The notes under the pieces are model-generated. The model ran no database searches and had not been told where the DNA came from. It saw nothing but the letters and a program-made list of their open reading frames with translations. 39,756 bases of DNA from an uncultured bacterium (GTDB lineage: Bacteria > Verrucomicrobiota > Kiritimatiellia > RFP12 > UBA1067): the NCBI GenBank assembly GCA_902780865.1, contig CACZHC010000007.1, positions 1 to 39,756 on the forward strand, read 5' to 3'. This document shows, in pieces, positions 1 to 7,267 of the stretch; position 1 is the stretch's first letter; every line of letters starts with the position of its first letter. The position numbers and the translations under genes are program-made.

Positions 1-383
1 AGCGTCTGCACCGCGTTCGACGTCTTGTCGGCGACCTTTGCGACTACTTCCTGCTGGAACGAGAGGTTCATCACCTCGTACTGCAGCTCGACAAGTTCGG
101 CAGACGACGGCCCGTGCATGCGTCCCAGCTGCGATAGCGCACGGATGCGGTGCAGGATACCCTGGTTGTTCATATGCGCCGAGCGCCACGAAGCGGCGAC
201 CTCGTTCGCAAATGGAACCGGATCCACCTCCTGGGTTCCCTGTGCGCCCATCGCGGCCTGGAATCGGCTCACCGCGGACGGATCGGCTACCGGCTGAGCC
301 GAGCCGACTCCTGCGCCCTGCTGGTCGAGCGCGGATGGCCCGCCGGCGGCGCGCACCGCCTCAACTATCATCGATTCTGTCAT
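1..383 (-). CDS. sctI: T3SS inner rod protein SctI (partial)
   Basis: Predicted inner rod subunit of the T3SS needle complex (YscI/PrgJ/MxiI family), which lines the base of the needle in the periplasm. It starts at ATG 383 and runs off the window edge, so only about 127 residues are visible. The first 40 residues are low-complexity. 'SRFQAAM' follows at about residue 40, and near the edge 'LQYEVMNLSFQQEVVAKVA' precedes 'DKTSNAVQTL'. This resembles the conserved C-terminal rod helix (L-x(5)-M-x(5)-E-x(3)-KVA-x-K) of YscI. The ATG overlaps the end of the upstream chaperone gene by 4 bases, indicating translational coupling. Its position directly after the needle and its chaperones matches the Yersinia yscF-G-H-I order with yscH missing. 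Family call is from motif and context. Confidence 0.8.
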   Translation of the reverse strand, partial: MTESMIVEAVRAAGGPSALDQQGAGVGSAQPVADPSAVSRFQAAMGAQGTQEVDPVPFANEVAASWRSAHMNNQGILHRIRALSQLGRMHGPSSAELVELQYEVMNLSFQQEVVAKVADKTSNAVQT

Positions 384-751
384 GTCAGTAGGTCCTTTGC
401 CAATTGTGCCGCCGCAGGATCGGCGGTCTGTTCTGCCGCGACCGACAGTGGCAGCGCGGCTTCTTGCTTGCGTCCCAACCGTATGAGCGCCATGCCCTTG
501 AACGCCTGGAGCATCGCGGATGACGGGAATTTCGGAAGAGCGATTCGATCTATGTAGTCTATTGCCCCGCCGAAGTCCAGCATGCTGATGAAGAGGATGG
601 CGTTCGCCACGGCGACGGACGCCTCCTCTGGGCGAAACCGCTCCAGCGCCGCGAGTATCTTCGCGGCGGACCTGAAGCGATTCTGCCCAGTCGCCATCAG
701 GGCGACGTTCAACAACAGCTTCGCCTCTTCGCTCGAGAGGTCGAAAATCAA
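380..751 (-). CDS. sctG: YscG-like needle chaperone (TPR-type)
   Basis: A 123-residue, mostly helical protein with TPR-like helix pairs: 'EEAKLLLNVALMATGQNRFRS', then 'AAKILAALERFRPEEASVAV', then 'GMALIRLGRKQEAALPL'. In the Ysc family, YscG (about 115 residues, TPR fold) binds the hydrophobic C-terminus of needle subunit YscF in the cytoplasm together with YscE. The open frame extends upstream to 832, but that part overlaps the needle gene. The most likely start is TTG 751, which overlaps the needle stop codon as TTGA, so translation is probably coupled. Identity rests on length, TPR character and position between sctF and sctI. A generic T3SS TPR chaperone is the alternative. Confidence 0.72.
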   Translation of the reverse strand: MIFDLSSEEAKLLLNVALMATGQNRFRSAAKILAALERFRPEEASVAVANAILFISMLDFGGAIDYIDRIALPKFPSSAMLQAFKGMALIRLGRKQEAALPLSVAAEQTADPAAAQLAKDLLT

Positions 752-1098
752 CGGAAGTTGGAGGCGATCGAGTTGAGCGCGTCGCCCATGTTCTTGTTGA
801 TGTTCGTCATCGTGGTGAGCGCGAGGTTCCACTGCTGCAGGTCGTACTGCAGCTGCTGGAGGTTTGCCTGGATGTCCGGGTGCTCCTGGTAGTTCTCCAG
901 CGACTCCTTCAGACGGGCCTCCATTGCAGACGCCGCATTCAGGAGGGCGTTGTAGACAGAGTCCGTATGGATGAACTTTCCGCCGGAGATGCTGTCGGCG
1001 TCCACACGATAGTAATGCGCCTGCTGAGTCTTGATATCGGGACTCAGAGGATTATTCGTGAGTCCGTCGACGAGCGGTGTTCCATCGAAGTTTGCCAT
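748..1098 (-). CDS. sctF: T3SS needle subunit SctF, with long N-terminal extension
   Basis: Predicted needle filament subunit (YscF/PrgI/MxiH family). The C-terminal half carries the helix-turn-helix of the family: a helix around 'LNAASAMEARLKESLENYQ', a turn at 'EHPD', then 'LQQLQYDLQQWNLALTTMTN' ending in 'SIASNFR'. Salmonella PrgI ends similarly in 'IIQNFR'. At 116 residues it is about 30 longer than usual needle subunits (about 80); the extra part is an N-terminal, Gly/Asp/Asn-rich stretch. ATG 1098 has a good ribosome binding site (AAAGGAAAA). The gene lies between the two predicted needle chaperones, as in Yersinia yscE-F-G. Confidence 0.85.
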   Translation of the reverse strand: MANFDGTPLVDGLTNNPLSPDIKTQQAHYYRVDADSISGGKFIHTDSVYNALLNAASAMEARLKESLENYQEHPDIQANLQQLQYDLQQWNLALTTMTNINKNMGDALNSIASNFR

Positions 1099-1155
1099 TT
1101 ATGTTTTCCTTTTCTTTGTTGTTTGTTTGTTGAACGTCGCCTTTCGGCTTCGCTT

Positions 1156-1398
1156 TTACTGCCCACTGCCCACCCGGACAGTCAGGCGCAAAATCTTTCT
1201 TGCAAGGGTGTTCGCCGCTCTGAGTTCCTCGACCTTCGGGAACTCGTCCGGCGACATCCCTTCTTTCATCGCGGCCTCAAGCCGCCGTTCAAGGGCAACA
1301 AGAACCGCATCGTACCTCGCGAGCGCGGCCTCCTTTTCAGGCCCCGCCAGCTCCTTCTCGATTTCGAGAAGCATCGTAGGTTCGGTCACGGCTTCCAT
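1156..1398 (-). CDS. YscE/EscE-like needle co-chaperone
   Basis: An 80-residue, two-helix, charged protein of the size and pattern of the YscE/EscE/SsaE needle co-chaperones, which pair with YscG to keep the needle subunit unpolymerised in the cytoplasm. Helix one runs through 'LLEIEKELAGPEKEAALARY'. After 'GMSPDEFPKVEELRAAN' a second helix ends in 'LARKILRLTV'. The frame is open further upstream, but ATG 1398 is preceded by GGAGG at good spacing and lies just inside the end of sctD (13-base overlap). The last codons fall inside a tandem GTGGGCA heptamer, so the C-terminal 'VGSGQ' may be a recent repeat-derived tail. The name rests mainly on size and position. Confidence 0.7.
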   Translation of the reverse strand: MEAVTEPTMLLEIEKELAGPEKEAALARYDAVLVALERRLEAAMKEGMSPDEFPKVEELRAANTLARKILRLTVRVGSGQ

Positions 1399-2600
1399 GT
1401 GAACCTCCCCGTTGCATTGGTCACGGTTACCGCATCTGCCTCGATCTTGACGATGACATTTCCGCCAAGCGCCGCGCCCTCGAGGACGCGCGACCCGTCG
1501 CGCATCACGAGGCATGGATACGGCGTAGTCAAGATTCCGCAGACAGGCAGCGACGGATCTTTGGCCTTTGCCGCGCGACGCTTGGCGTGAGACACGCCAA
1601 TAAGAACCTCGCCGTCGTCATTGTCACCTGCCTCATTGCCAGGGACCATGCCGTACGCAACGCCTGTCGCATCGACATCGCGCAACTTCGGAAGATCGGT
1701 GTTGAGCGCCTCGAGTATGCACTTCAGCGCGAACGGAGACGACGACGTTCCGGCGATCGAAAGCACGCGGTTTGTCGCGGCAACGACCTTAATCGCGCCC
1801 TCGGTGATCGTAAATAGCGCGTCGTCTGCCGAGGTCTTAAACGACTCGTCGTCCGAAAGGTCGAGGTCGACGCCCGGTCTCGCCTCGTAGGCCTCGGCCG
1901 TGGCGCGAAGACGTTCGGCGCGCGTCTTGAGGTTGCCGGAGAGCTTCGCCTGCCCGTCGTTTTCCTCAAGTTCAAGGCCATAGCTGGAGGCGACTTCGGA
2001 AAGCGTCATGGGCAGTGCAGCGCCTGTTCCCGCGCCGTCCGCCCCGCCGCCAAGATGCAGCGACTCCCGCGCATACGCAAGCGCCTTTTCCGCATAAGGA
2101 CGCACGGTTGCGCGGAAGAGCCACGCAAGGACGCCAAGCAGCAAGACAAGCAGCACGAAAACGACAAGGCAGCCCAGGCAGCCATGCTTCTTCTTCTCGG
2201 ACTCTGGAGCATCGGCCTCTCCCTCTTCGGGCGCAGGGCCTGTATCGCGAGGCGCAGGGGTCTCGCCGCCGCGGGCATCTGTCGTCTCAACGCTTTCGCC
2301 TTTTGGCTTTTGGCCTTCGGCTTTCTGCGGCCACTTCAGCTCCCCCCAGGGGGCGTCGGCCGGCCCAACGGCGAGCGAAGTGGCGCCAAGCGTCCTGACC
2401 GCAAACTGCTCAAGCTGCTCGCCGTTCACGGTAACGGCGTCGGAAGACGCCTCTATGCTAATCGGCTCTTCCGGCAACGACGAATCGGCAAGGACTATGT
2501 CGCATTCGTCGCCTTTTCCGAGCGTCACGGCGACGCCTTCGACAAGCGCGATTTCAGCGCCCCTGTTCGGGCCTTCGACTATCTTCAGCAGGAAATTCAC
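1386..2600 (-). CDS. sctD: T3SS inner-membrane ring protein SctD (YscD/PrgH family)
   Basis: Outer component of the inner-membrane ring. Residues 1-90 form an FHA-like cytoplasmic domain ('LLKIVEGPNRGAEIALVEG', 'TLGKGDECDIVL', 'VTVNGEQL'). Residues 92-138 are a Lys/Glu/Pro-rich linker, 141-162 are one transmembrane helix after 'KKKHG', and about 170-404 are periplasmic ring-building repeats. At 404 residues the length fits YscD. The start is GTG 2600, overlapping the sctV stop as GTGA, so the genes are translationally coupled. The linker at 2290-2335 is encoded by an imperfect AAAAGCC-type short tandem repeat, so it may vary in length between strains. Confidence 0.88.
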   Translation of the reverse strand: MNFLLKIVEGPNRGAEIALVEGVAVTLGKGDECDIVLADSSLPEEPISIEASSDAVTVNGEQLEQFAVRTLGATSLAVGPADAPWGELKWPQKAEGQKPKGESVETTDARGGETPAPRDTGPAPEEGEADAPESEKKKHGCLGCLVVFVLLVLLLGVLAWLFRATVRPYAEKALAYARESLHLGGGADGAGTGAALPMTLSEVASSYGLELEENDGQAKLSGNLKTRAERLRATAEAYEARPGVDLDLSDDESFKTSADDALFTITEGAIKVVAATNRVLSIAGTSSSPFALKCILEALNTDLPKLRDVDATGVAYGMVPGNEAGDNDDGEVLIGVSHAKRRAAKAKDPSLPVCGILTTPYPCLVMRDGSRVLEGAALGGNVIVKIEADAVTVTNATGRFTWKP

Positions 2601-4687
2601 AGTTTAAGCCTCCCGAGCGGCTGAATGTTGATCTCGGCGCTGAGTTCCTGGAACGAAAGCACCGGCAGTTCATAGTAGTCCTTTTCGATCATCTTGCGGA
2701 AGTAGCGCCTTATGTCTACCGAGACGATTATGACCGGCTTCTGCGGAATCTTCGCGAGGTCGCCGATGGTGCGCTTGACGACGGCGAGAATCGCGCGGAC
2801 GGTCGCAGGGTCCATGGCGAGGTAAGAGCCGCCGGACGTCTGGCGCACGGACTTCCTCACCTTCTCCTCGAGAGCCGGGTCGAGGAGGTACGCGGCGACG
2901 ATGTTCTGCCCGCCCGAGAACTTGTAGGAGATGTACCTGGAGAGCGCAGAACGCACGTATTCCACGAGCAGCACCGCGTCCTTTTCCTTCTGCCCCCACT
3001 CGATGAGAGTCTGCGTTATGCGCTTCAGGTCGCGGATGCAGATCCCCTCCTGCACGAGGCGCTGGAGCACGTCGGTGATCTTCTGAAGCGGCAGGACGCG
3101 CTGCACTTCCTTCACGAGCTCCGGGGCCTCCTTCTCCATGTGGTCGAAGAGGATGCGCGTCTCCTGGAGCGAGAGGAACTCGTGCGCATAGCGCCTGAGG
3201 ACGCCAGAGAGGTGGAACGAGAGGACTCCGCCAAGGTCGAGCGACCTCACGCCCGCCTCGTCGAGCTTCGCCTTGTCGCCCTCATTGACCCAGCATGTCT
3301 CGTAGCCCTGGAGGAACTGCTTGCCGCCCTCGAAGCCGACGCCGGCCGCAGACAGGTTCTCGGGTTCTTCGAGCGCGAAGACAAAGCCCTTCTTGAGAGC
3401 GCCCTCCGAAACCGGCACCTCGTTCACGAATATCCTGTAGCGGCCGTCGTGCATCGACGGATTGAGCGACAGGTTTATGCCGGGGAACGGAACGCCGAGG
3501 TCGTGGTAGAGGGCGCGCCTGACGGACATGATCTGGTCGTTCAGCGCCTCGTAGGAAAGCGCACCTCGGATATCTGCGTCTATGTCGACGGTGAGGGGCG
3601 TCACCATCGAGAAGTCGTCGCCGTCCTTCTTCTTGGGGCGAGGCGCCGCCCCCTCGGAAGGCGCAGCGGCGGCAAGCGGGTCTTCGGCCTTCGCCGCGCG
3701 CGCGGCGGCGATCTTGGCCTTTGCGTAGAGGCTCCAGCCGACAAGCGCGACAAAAGCCGCGAGGCCGAAGATCTGAATCTTCGGGAAGCCGGGGATCAGG
3801 CCGATCGCAACAAGCATCACCGCGCCGAGCATGATTGACTTGGGCTGGGCGAAGAACTGGTCGATGATGTCCTGGCCGAGCGGCTTGTTGTCTACGTCGC
3901 CGACGCGGGTCACGATGACGCCCGACGTGATCGAGACGAGCAGCGCCGGGATCTGCGACACGAGGCCGTCGCCGATCGTGAGGATGCCGTACTTGGTGAT
4001 CGCCCAGCCGATCTCCTTGCCGTTCATGAATACGCCGACGCAGATGCCGCCGACGATGTTGATCGAGGTCATGATGAGTCCCGCGATTGCGTCGCCCTTC
4101 ACGAACTTCATGGCGCCGTCCATCGCGCCGTACAGCTGGCTTTCCTTCGCAAGCTCGTTGCGGCGCTGCTTGGCGGTCTCCTGGTCGATCGCGCCGGCTC
4201 GCATGTCGGCGTCGATCGACATCTGCTTGCCGGGCATCGCGTCGAGGGTGAAGCGGGCCGCGACTTCGGAGACGCGCTCCGCGCCCTTCGCGATGACGAC
4301 GAACTGGACTATCGTGATGATGAGGAAGATGACGGCGCCCACGATGAAGTTGCCGCCTACGACGAAGTTGCCGAACGTGTAGATGATCTCGCCAGCGTCC
4401 GCCTTGAGGAGGATGAGTCGAGTCGTAGTCACGTTAAGGGCGAGGCGGTACAGCGTCGTGAAGAGCAGCATCGACGGGAACGTGGAGAACGCGAGCGCAC
4501 GCGGCAGGTACAGCGAGAGCATCAGCATCACCGTCGAAATCATCAGGTTGATGGAGATCAAAAGGTCCACCATCGCCGTCGGCAGCGGGATGATCAAAAG
4601 CCCGATGATGCAGACGACAAGAATGGCCAGCACCAGGTCGCCGAACCTGGAGAACACATTCGAGAAGTTTGTAAAGTTTTTCAGCAT
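2597..4687 (-). CDS. sctV: T3SS export gate protein SctV (LcrD/InvA/FlhA family)
   Basis: Major export-gate protein that forms a nonameric ring under the secretion pore. It has 696 residues, full family length. The first ~320 residues are hydrophobic with several membrane helices. The diagnostic loop is intact: 'ARFTLDAMPGKQMSIDADMR' followed by 'RRNELAKESQLYGAMDGAMKF', 'VKGDAIAGLIM' and 'ILTIGDGLVSQIPALL'. After an Ala/Pro/Lys linker (about 335-355) comes the conserved cytosolic domain, including 'GYETCWVN' and 'VLPLQKITDVLQRLVQEGIC'. ATG 4687 has only a weak ribosome binding site. This is the most secure anchor for calling the locus a non-flagellar T3SS. It sits directly after sctX, as lcrD/yscV follows yscX-yscY in Yersinia. 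Confidence 0.97.
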   Translation of the reverse strand: MLKNFTNFSNVFSRFGDLVLAILVVCIIGLLIIPLPTAMVDLLISINLMISTVMLMLSLYLPRALAFSTFPSMLLFTTLYRLALNVTTTRLILLKADAGEIIYTFGNFVVGGNFIVGAVIFLIITIVQFVVIAKGAERVSEVAARFTLDAMPGKQMSIDADMRAGAIDQETAKQRRNELAKESQLYGAMDGAMKFVKGDAIAGLIMTSINIVGGICVGVFMNGKEIGWAITKYGILTIGDGLVSQIPALLVSITSGVIVTRVGDVDNKPLGQDIIDQFFAQPKSIMLGAVMLVAIGLIPGFPKIQIFGLAAFVALVGWSLYAKAKIAAARAAKAEDPLAAAAPSEGAAPRPKKKDGDDFSMVTPLTVDIDADIRGALSYEALNDQIMSVRRALYHDLGVPFPGINLSLNPSMHDGRYRIFVNEVPVSEGALKKGFVFALEEPENLSAAGVGFEGGKQFLQGYETCWVNEGDKAKLDEAGVRSLDLGGVLSFHLSGVLRRYAHEFLSLQETRILFDHMEKEAPELVKEVQRVLPLQKITDVLQRLVQEGICIRDLKRITQTLIEWGQKEKDAVLLVEYVRSALSRYISYKFSGGQNIVAAYLLDPALEEKVRKSVRQTSGGSYLAMDPATVRAILAVVKRTIGDLAKIPQKPVIIVSVDIRRYFRKMIEKDYYELPVLSFQELSAEINIQPLGRLKL

Positions 4688-4717
4688 TTTGTTCGTCTGG
4701 CTTTTACGGCTTTCGTC

Positions 4718-5104
4718 TTACGTTTCAAGAAGGGCCATCCTGTACCGGTCCAGGAGATCGGTGTCAGCAAGCAGCATCTCTATCTCCACGGCCGCCTCGT
4801 CCGCCGCCGCGCTATCGCGCTCCCTGAGCGCGCGCAACGCCGAATGGGCCGCCTGCGAGAACCCGCTTGGCGTCCTCATGACAGCCGAGTTGCCCGCCAC
4901 AAGAGCGCGCATCACCTCGCCGCCGACAGACCTGTCCGTCGGAAAGATCTCGTCGATCGCCTGCGTAACCGTCGTGGAACCGGGAAGAAGCGACTTCTGC
5001 GGCTGGCCGGCGACAGGCGAATCGAGTATCTCGGCGTAACCGGCCTGGCCGATCCCCGTGTCAAATCTGAGAGGTTCCGTCGTCCTTGATACGTTTAGGC
5101 TCAT
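4718..5104 (-). CDS. sctX: SctX (YscX-like) early secreted T3SS protein
   Basis: A 128-residue protein in the exact position of Yersinia yscX, between the sycN-like gene and sctV. It has a short disordered N-terminus, a central 'PGSTTVTQAIDEIFPTDRS' that resembles the YscX 'PPDGHPVEPHLERLYPT' stretch, and a C-terminal helix 'AAVEIEMLLADTDLLDRYRM' like the YscX end that binds SctY and the export gate. YscX is an early substrate needed for needle and rod export. ATG 5104 overlaps the upstream stop as ATGA. No separate sctY-like gene is seen between this gene and sctV, which is unusual because SctX normally travels with its chaperone SctY. Confidence 0.68.
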   Translation of the reverse strand: MSLNVSRTTEPLRFDTGIGQAGYAEILDSPVAGQPQKSLLPGSTTVTQAIDEIFPTDRSVGGEVMRALVAGNSAVMRTPSGFSQAAHSALRALRERDSAAADEAAVEIEMLLADTDLLDRYRMALLET

Positions 5105-5484
5105 GAGACACCTCCAAACTCCATGGCGAGCCGCCAAAGGAAGGCGAACACCGCGTTTACTGCAGGGAGCGTCACGTCGCGGTCTGCGATCTTGACCGCG
5201 AAGACGGCGCGTCCCGATTTTGCGATATAACCCGTCCGCAGGCGGAAGGCGAAGTGCGCGTCCGGATGCGCATAGCCAAGAAGCCGCGCGGCGGAAGCTG
5301 CGTCAAGCCGCGTCGGAACGGTCATGGTGACGAAAAGCGAGTCGAAGGCGTGCTCAAGGTGGAGTGCAAGCCCGTTCTGGAACGAAAGCGCGGCAACGCC
5401 CTTGTCGCCGAGCGACATGCGCCCGAGCCCGGCCGACTGGCCGAACTCCCCGACTACGGAGTCTACCCATGATGGCGCCGTCAT
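5101..5484 (-). CDS. SycN-like class I chaperone for the gatekeeper
   Basis: A 127-residue protein with the alpha/beta pattern of class I T3SS chaperones: N-terminal helix 'SWVDSVVGEFGQSAGL', a beta strand region 'LALHLEHAFDSLFVTMTVP', a second sheet 'GRAVFAVKIADRDVTLPA' and a C-terminal helix 'VNAVFAFLWRLAMEF'. Yersinia SycN begins with a very similar 'SWIEPIISHFCQDLG'. SycN pairs with YscB to chaperone YopN. Here a yscB-like gene starts the same operon and the gatekeeper gene is immediately upstream. The frame is open upstream, but ATG 5484 overlaps the sctW stop as ATGA, which decides the start. Confidence 0.78.
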   Translation of the reverse strand: MTAPSWVDSVVGEFGQSAGLGRMSLGDKGVAALSFQNGLALHLEHAFDSLFVTMTVPTRLDAASAARLLGYAHPDAHFAFRLRTGYIAKSGRAVFAVKIADRDVTLPAVNAVFAFLWRLAMEFGGVS

Positions 5485-6644
5485 GCGGAGGCCTCCTCTT
5501 CTTCGTTCTCGAGCGCGACAAGCCCGTCGAGATGTTCCTGCGCGGCGTCCACGAGCCGCTGCCTGTCGCCTTCCTTCGTGAAAAGCCGCGGGGAAAGCCG
5601 CCTGAAAAGCCGCGTAAGCTCGCGCGCGAAGTCCATCCTCGCAAGGAGCTTGGCAAGCCCGCAATCCCCTTCGAACGCGGCAATCGCGCTGGCCGCGACA
5701 AACGCCTGCTCCGTCAAGTCCATTACGCGGCCGGTCATCTGCTCGCCGTTCATCAGGCACTTTTCGCCGAACTCCTTGCCCATGCGGGCCGCAAGCGCGC
5801 TCAAGTCTTCCAGGACCGACTGCAGGCTATGCACGCAGCCGAGGTCGGTGAGGATGCGCCCGAGCGACGCAGCTTCGAGCGAAGGCGACGAAGACGCAAG
5901 ATCCTTGCCGCAGCCGGCGATGAGGAACGCGATGGCGTCGGCGAGACGCCCTGGGCCGCGGCTTGCGAGAAGCGAACGGAAGCAGTCCTGCGGGCTCGTG
6001 AAGCCGACGACCTCGCTGCGATACATGTCGCGCAGCTCCTGCATCTGCTCTGGCGTCGTGGCGCGCGCGTTGACCTCCTCGGCGAGATTGATGCCGGCCC
6101 TTATCTCGGGGCCCTTCTCCTGGACGAGCGCCGCCTTTGCCTGCCTGACGAGAGCCTGCAGGTCCTCCTCGCCGACGCCAAACGCCTGCTCGAGGATGTC
6201 GAGCATCGCGAACTGGTGGGACGGGTCGGTCGAGCCGCGCGCAAGCTCCTTCAGGAGTTCACGTGCGTCGGGAAGGTTCCCCGCCCCAGCAGCAGACCTA
6301 AGGCCTCGCGCAAGACGCGTGATGAAGTCGCGGCCCGGCATATCGGGCATCATCGACATCCAGGTCTCTATCGCCTTGACGAGCGCCGATCTCGGCCCCT
6401 GCATCTCGCCGAGCCGACGCTCTGCCACGCGCTTTGCCGTCTTCTCCTCGAACTGGAACGAAAGCTCCTCCATCGAGTCCATCAGCTCGGCCATCGGATC
6501 TTCCTGGAGGACGACAGCCGTGCCCATGAGCTCGCCGCGAGCAACCGCCTGCGGCTCGGTCTGCCTCATAAGCGAGGATATGTCGATGCGCTCTGCGCCC
6601 GACGCGTAGGTCTGCCGGAGAATCTGTGCGGCATCAAGCGCCAT
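5481..6644 (-). CDS. sctW: T3SS gatekeeper SctW (YopN-TyeA fusion type)
   Basis: Predicted gatekeeper that blocks effector export until host contact and sets the order of translocator and effector export. At 387 residues it equals YopN plus TyeA in one chain, as in InvE, CopN and SepL. It is almost all helical. The N-terminal region has 'LMGTAVVLQEDPMAELMDSM', followed by the helix 'EELSFQFEEKTAKRVAERRL', typical of the HrpJ/YopN domain. The C-terminal ~90 residues ('LARMDFARELTRLFRRL' to 'RQRLVDAAQEHLDGLVALE') resemble TyeA. The start is ATG 6644 behind GGAGGG; the open frame upstream is spacer. It overlaps the end of the AIM24-like gene by 11 bases. Confidence 0.87.
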   Translation of the reverse strand: MALDAAQILRQTYASGAERIDISSLMRQTEPQAVARGELMGTAVVLQEDPMAELMDSMEELSFQFEEKTAKRVAERRLGEMQGPRSALVKAIETWMSMMPDMPGRDFITRLARGLRSAAGAGNLPDARELLKELARGSTDPSHQFAMLDILEQAFGVGEEDLQALVRQAKAALVQEKGPEIRAGINLAEEVNARATTPEQMQELRDMYRSEVVGFTSPQDCFRSLLASRGPGRLADAIAFLIAGCGKDLASSSPSLEAASLGRILTDLGCVHSLQSVLEDLSALAARMGKEFGEKCLMNGEQMTGRVMDLTEQAFVAASAIAAFEGDCGLAKLLARMDFARELTRLFRRLSPRLFTKEGDRQRLVDAAQEHLDGLVALENEEEEASA

Positions 6645-7266
6645 AGGCCCTCCGGTTTGTAGAGTTGAAAGGTGAAAGTTGGAAAGGCGAAAGTTGGGGC
6701 ATCGCCCCCTCGACCCACACGAGGCAAGGCCCATGGAAATGGAGCAGCAGGTCTTTTGGCCCGCGCGGCAGCAACACGTCAAGGAGCCCGAGCTTCGGGC
6801 AGAAGCCCGTAGGCCTGTTGCCGGTCCACGCGACAACCGCCTCGGGACGAGCGGAAACCGTGTCTCCGTCGGGCACCTGTATGCGGGAGGTGCGGCTGGC
6901 AGTCGCCATGACTACCCATTCCTCGCCAAACTGGGAGACGCAAAGCGAGCCCTTGGAGGACATCGGGATCACCTTCACGGTCTGCGCCCCTACCCAAGCG
7001 GACGCAGGCGCGACGAGCACCTTGCCCGAGGCGGCGGACACAGGCGCGGCACAGGGAATGTGAGTGAGGAACGGACGGCGTGCGTCGGCGCACTTCGCGG
7101 CGGCAGTCGTCTCGAAAAGGTCAAGACGCGAGCGGTCGCGAAGGAAGAAGCCCTTGCGGCGGCGACGGACGGCGGAACCGAAGAAAGCCGTCGGCTGGCC
7201 GCGGCCCATCAGCCACGAACCCGCCCCGACTTCTGCGAAGCCGCCGTCTATCTTTACCGTCTCCAT
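6634..7266 (-). CDS. AIM24-family-like protein in the T3SS operon
   Basis: A 210-residue, beta-rich protein with no signal peptide. The C-terminal part looks like the AIM24/TIGR00266 fold: 'GSLCVSQFGEEWVV', then 'VPDGDTVSARPEAVVAWTGN', then 'DLLLHFHGPCLVWVEGA'. Bacterial AIM24 proteins typically end in 'GLVLRFRGPGRVW'. Their function is poorly known, and I know of none that is a standard T3SS part. The gene starts one base after the sctC stop and runs into sctW, so it is embedded in the operon and co-expressed. Its last ~22 residues ('QLSPFQLSPF') are translated from a spacer-type tandem repeat, so the original stop was probably lost or moved. Family call is by eye. Confidence 0.62.
   Translation of the reverse strand: METVKIDGGFAEVGAGSWLMGRGQPTAFFGSAVRRRRKGFFLRDRSRLDLFETTAAAKCADARRPFLTHIPCAAPVSAASGKVLVAPASAWVGAQTVKVIPMSSKGSLCVSQFGEEWVVMATASRTSRIQVPDGDTVSARPEAVVAWTGNRPTGFCPKLGLLDVLLPRGPKDLLLHFHGPCLVWVEGAMPQLSPFQLSPFNSTNRRAYGA
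6661..6697 (-). repeat. 15-bp tandem repeat in the sctW leader
   Basis: On the minus strand the unit CAACTTTCGCCTTTC is followed by CAACTTTCACCTTTC and a partial third copy. It sits just upstream of the sctW ribosome binding site and is read through by the AIM24-like gene as 'QLSPF' repeats. The T/C-rich core resembles the heptamer arrays found between other genes of this locus. Confidence 0.8.
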
Positions 7267-7267
7267 C

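Noticed and set aside
2015..2624. Long open frames on the plus strand opposite sctD and other T3SS genes (for example 3140-3838, 5364-6662, 7064-8704)
   Set aside because: They are antisense to genes with clear family motifs, have Arg/Ala/Pro-rich shadow composition and lack ribosome binding sites. High GC makes such frames common.
2597..4687. Flagellar FlhA instead of SctV
   Set aside because: The family is shared, but the neighbours (needle, gatekeeper, secretin, translocators) are only found in non-flagellar T3SS.
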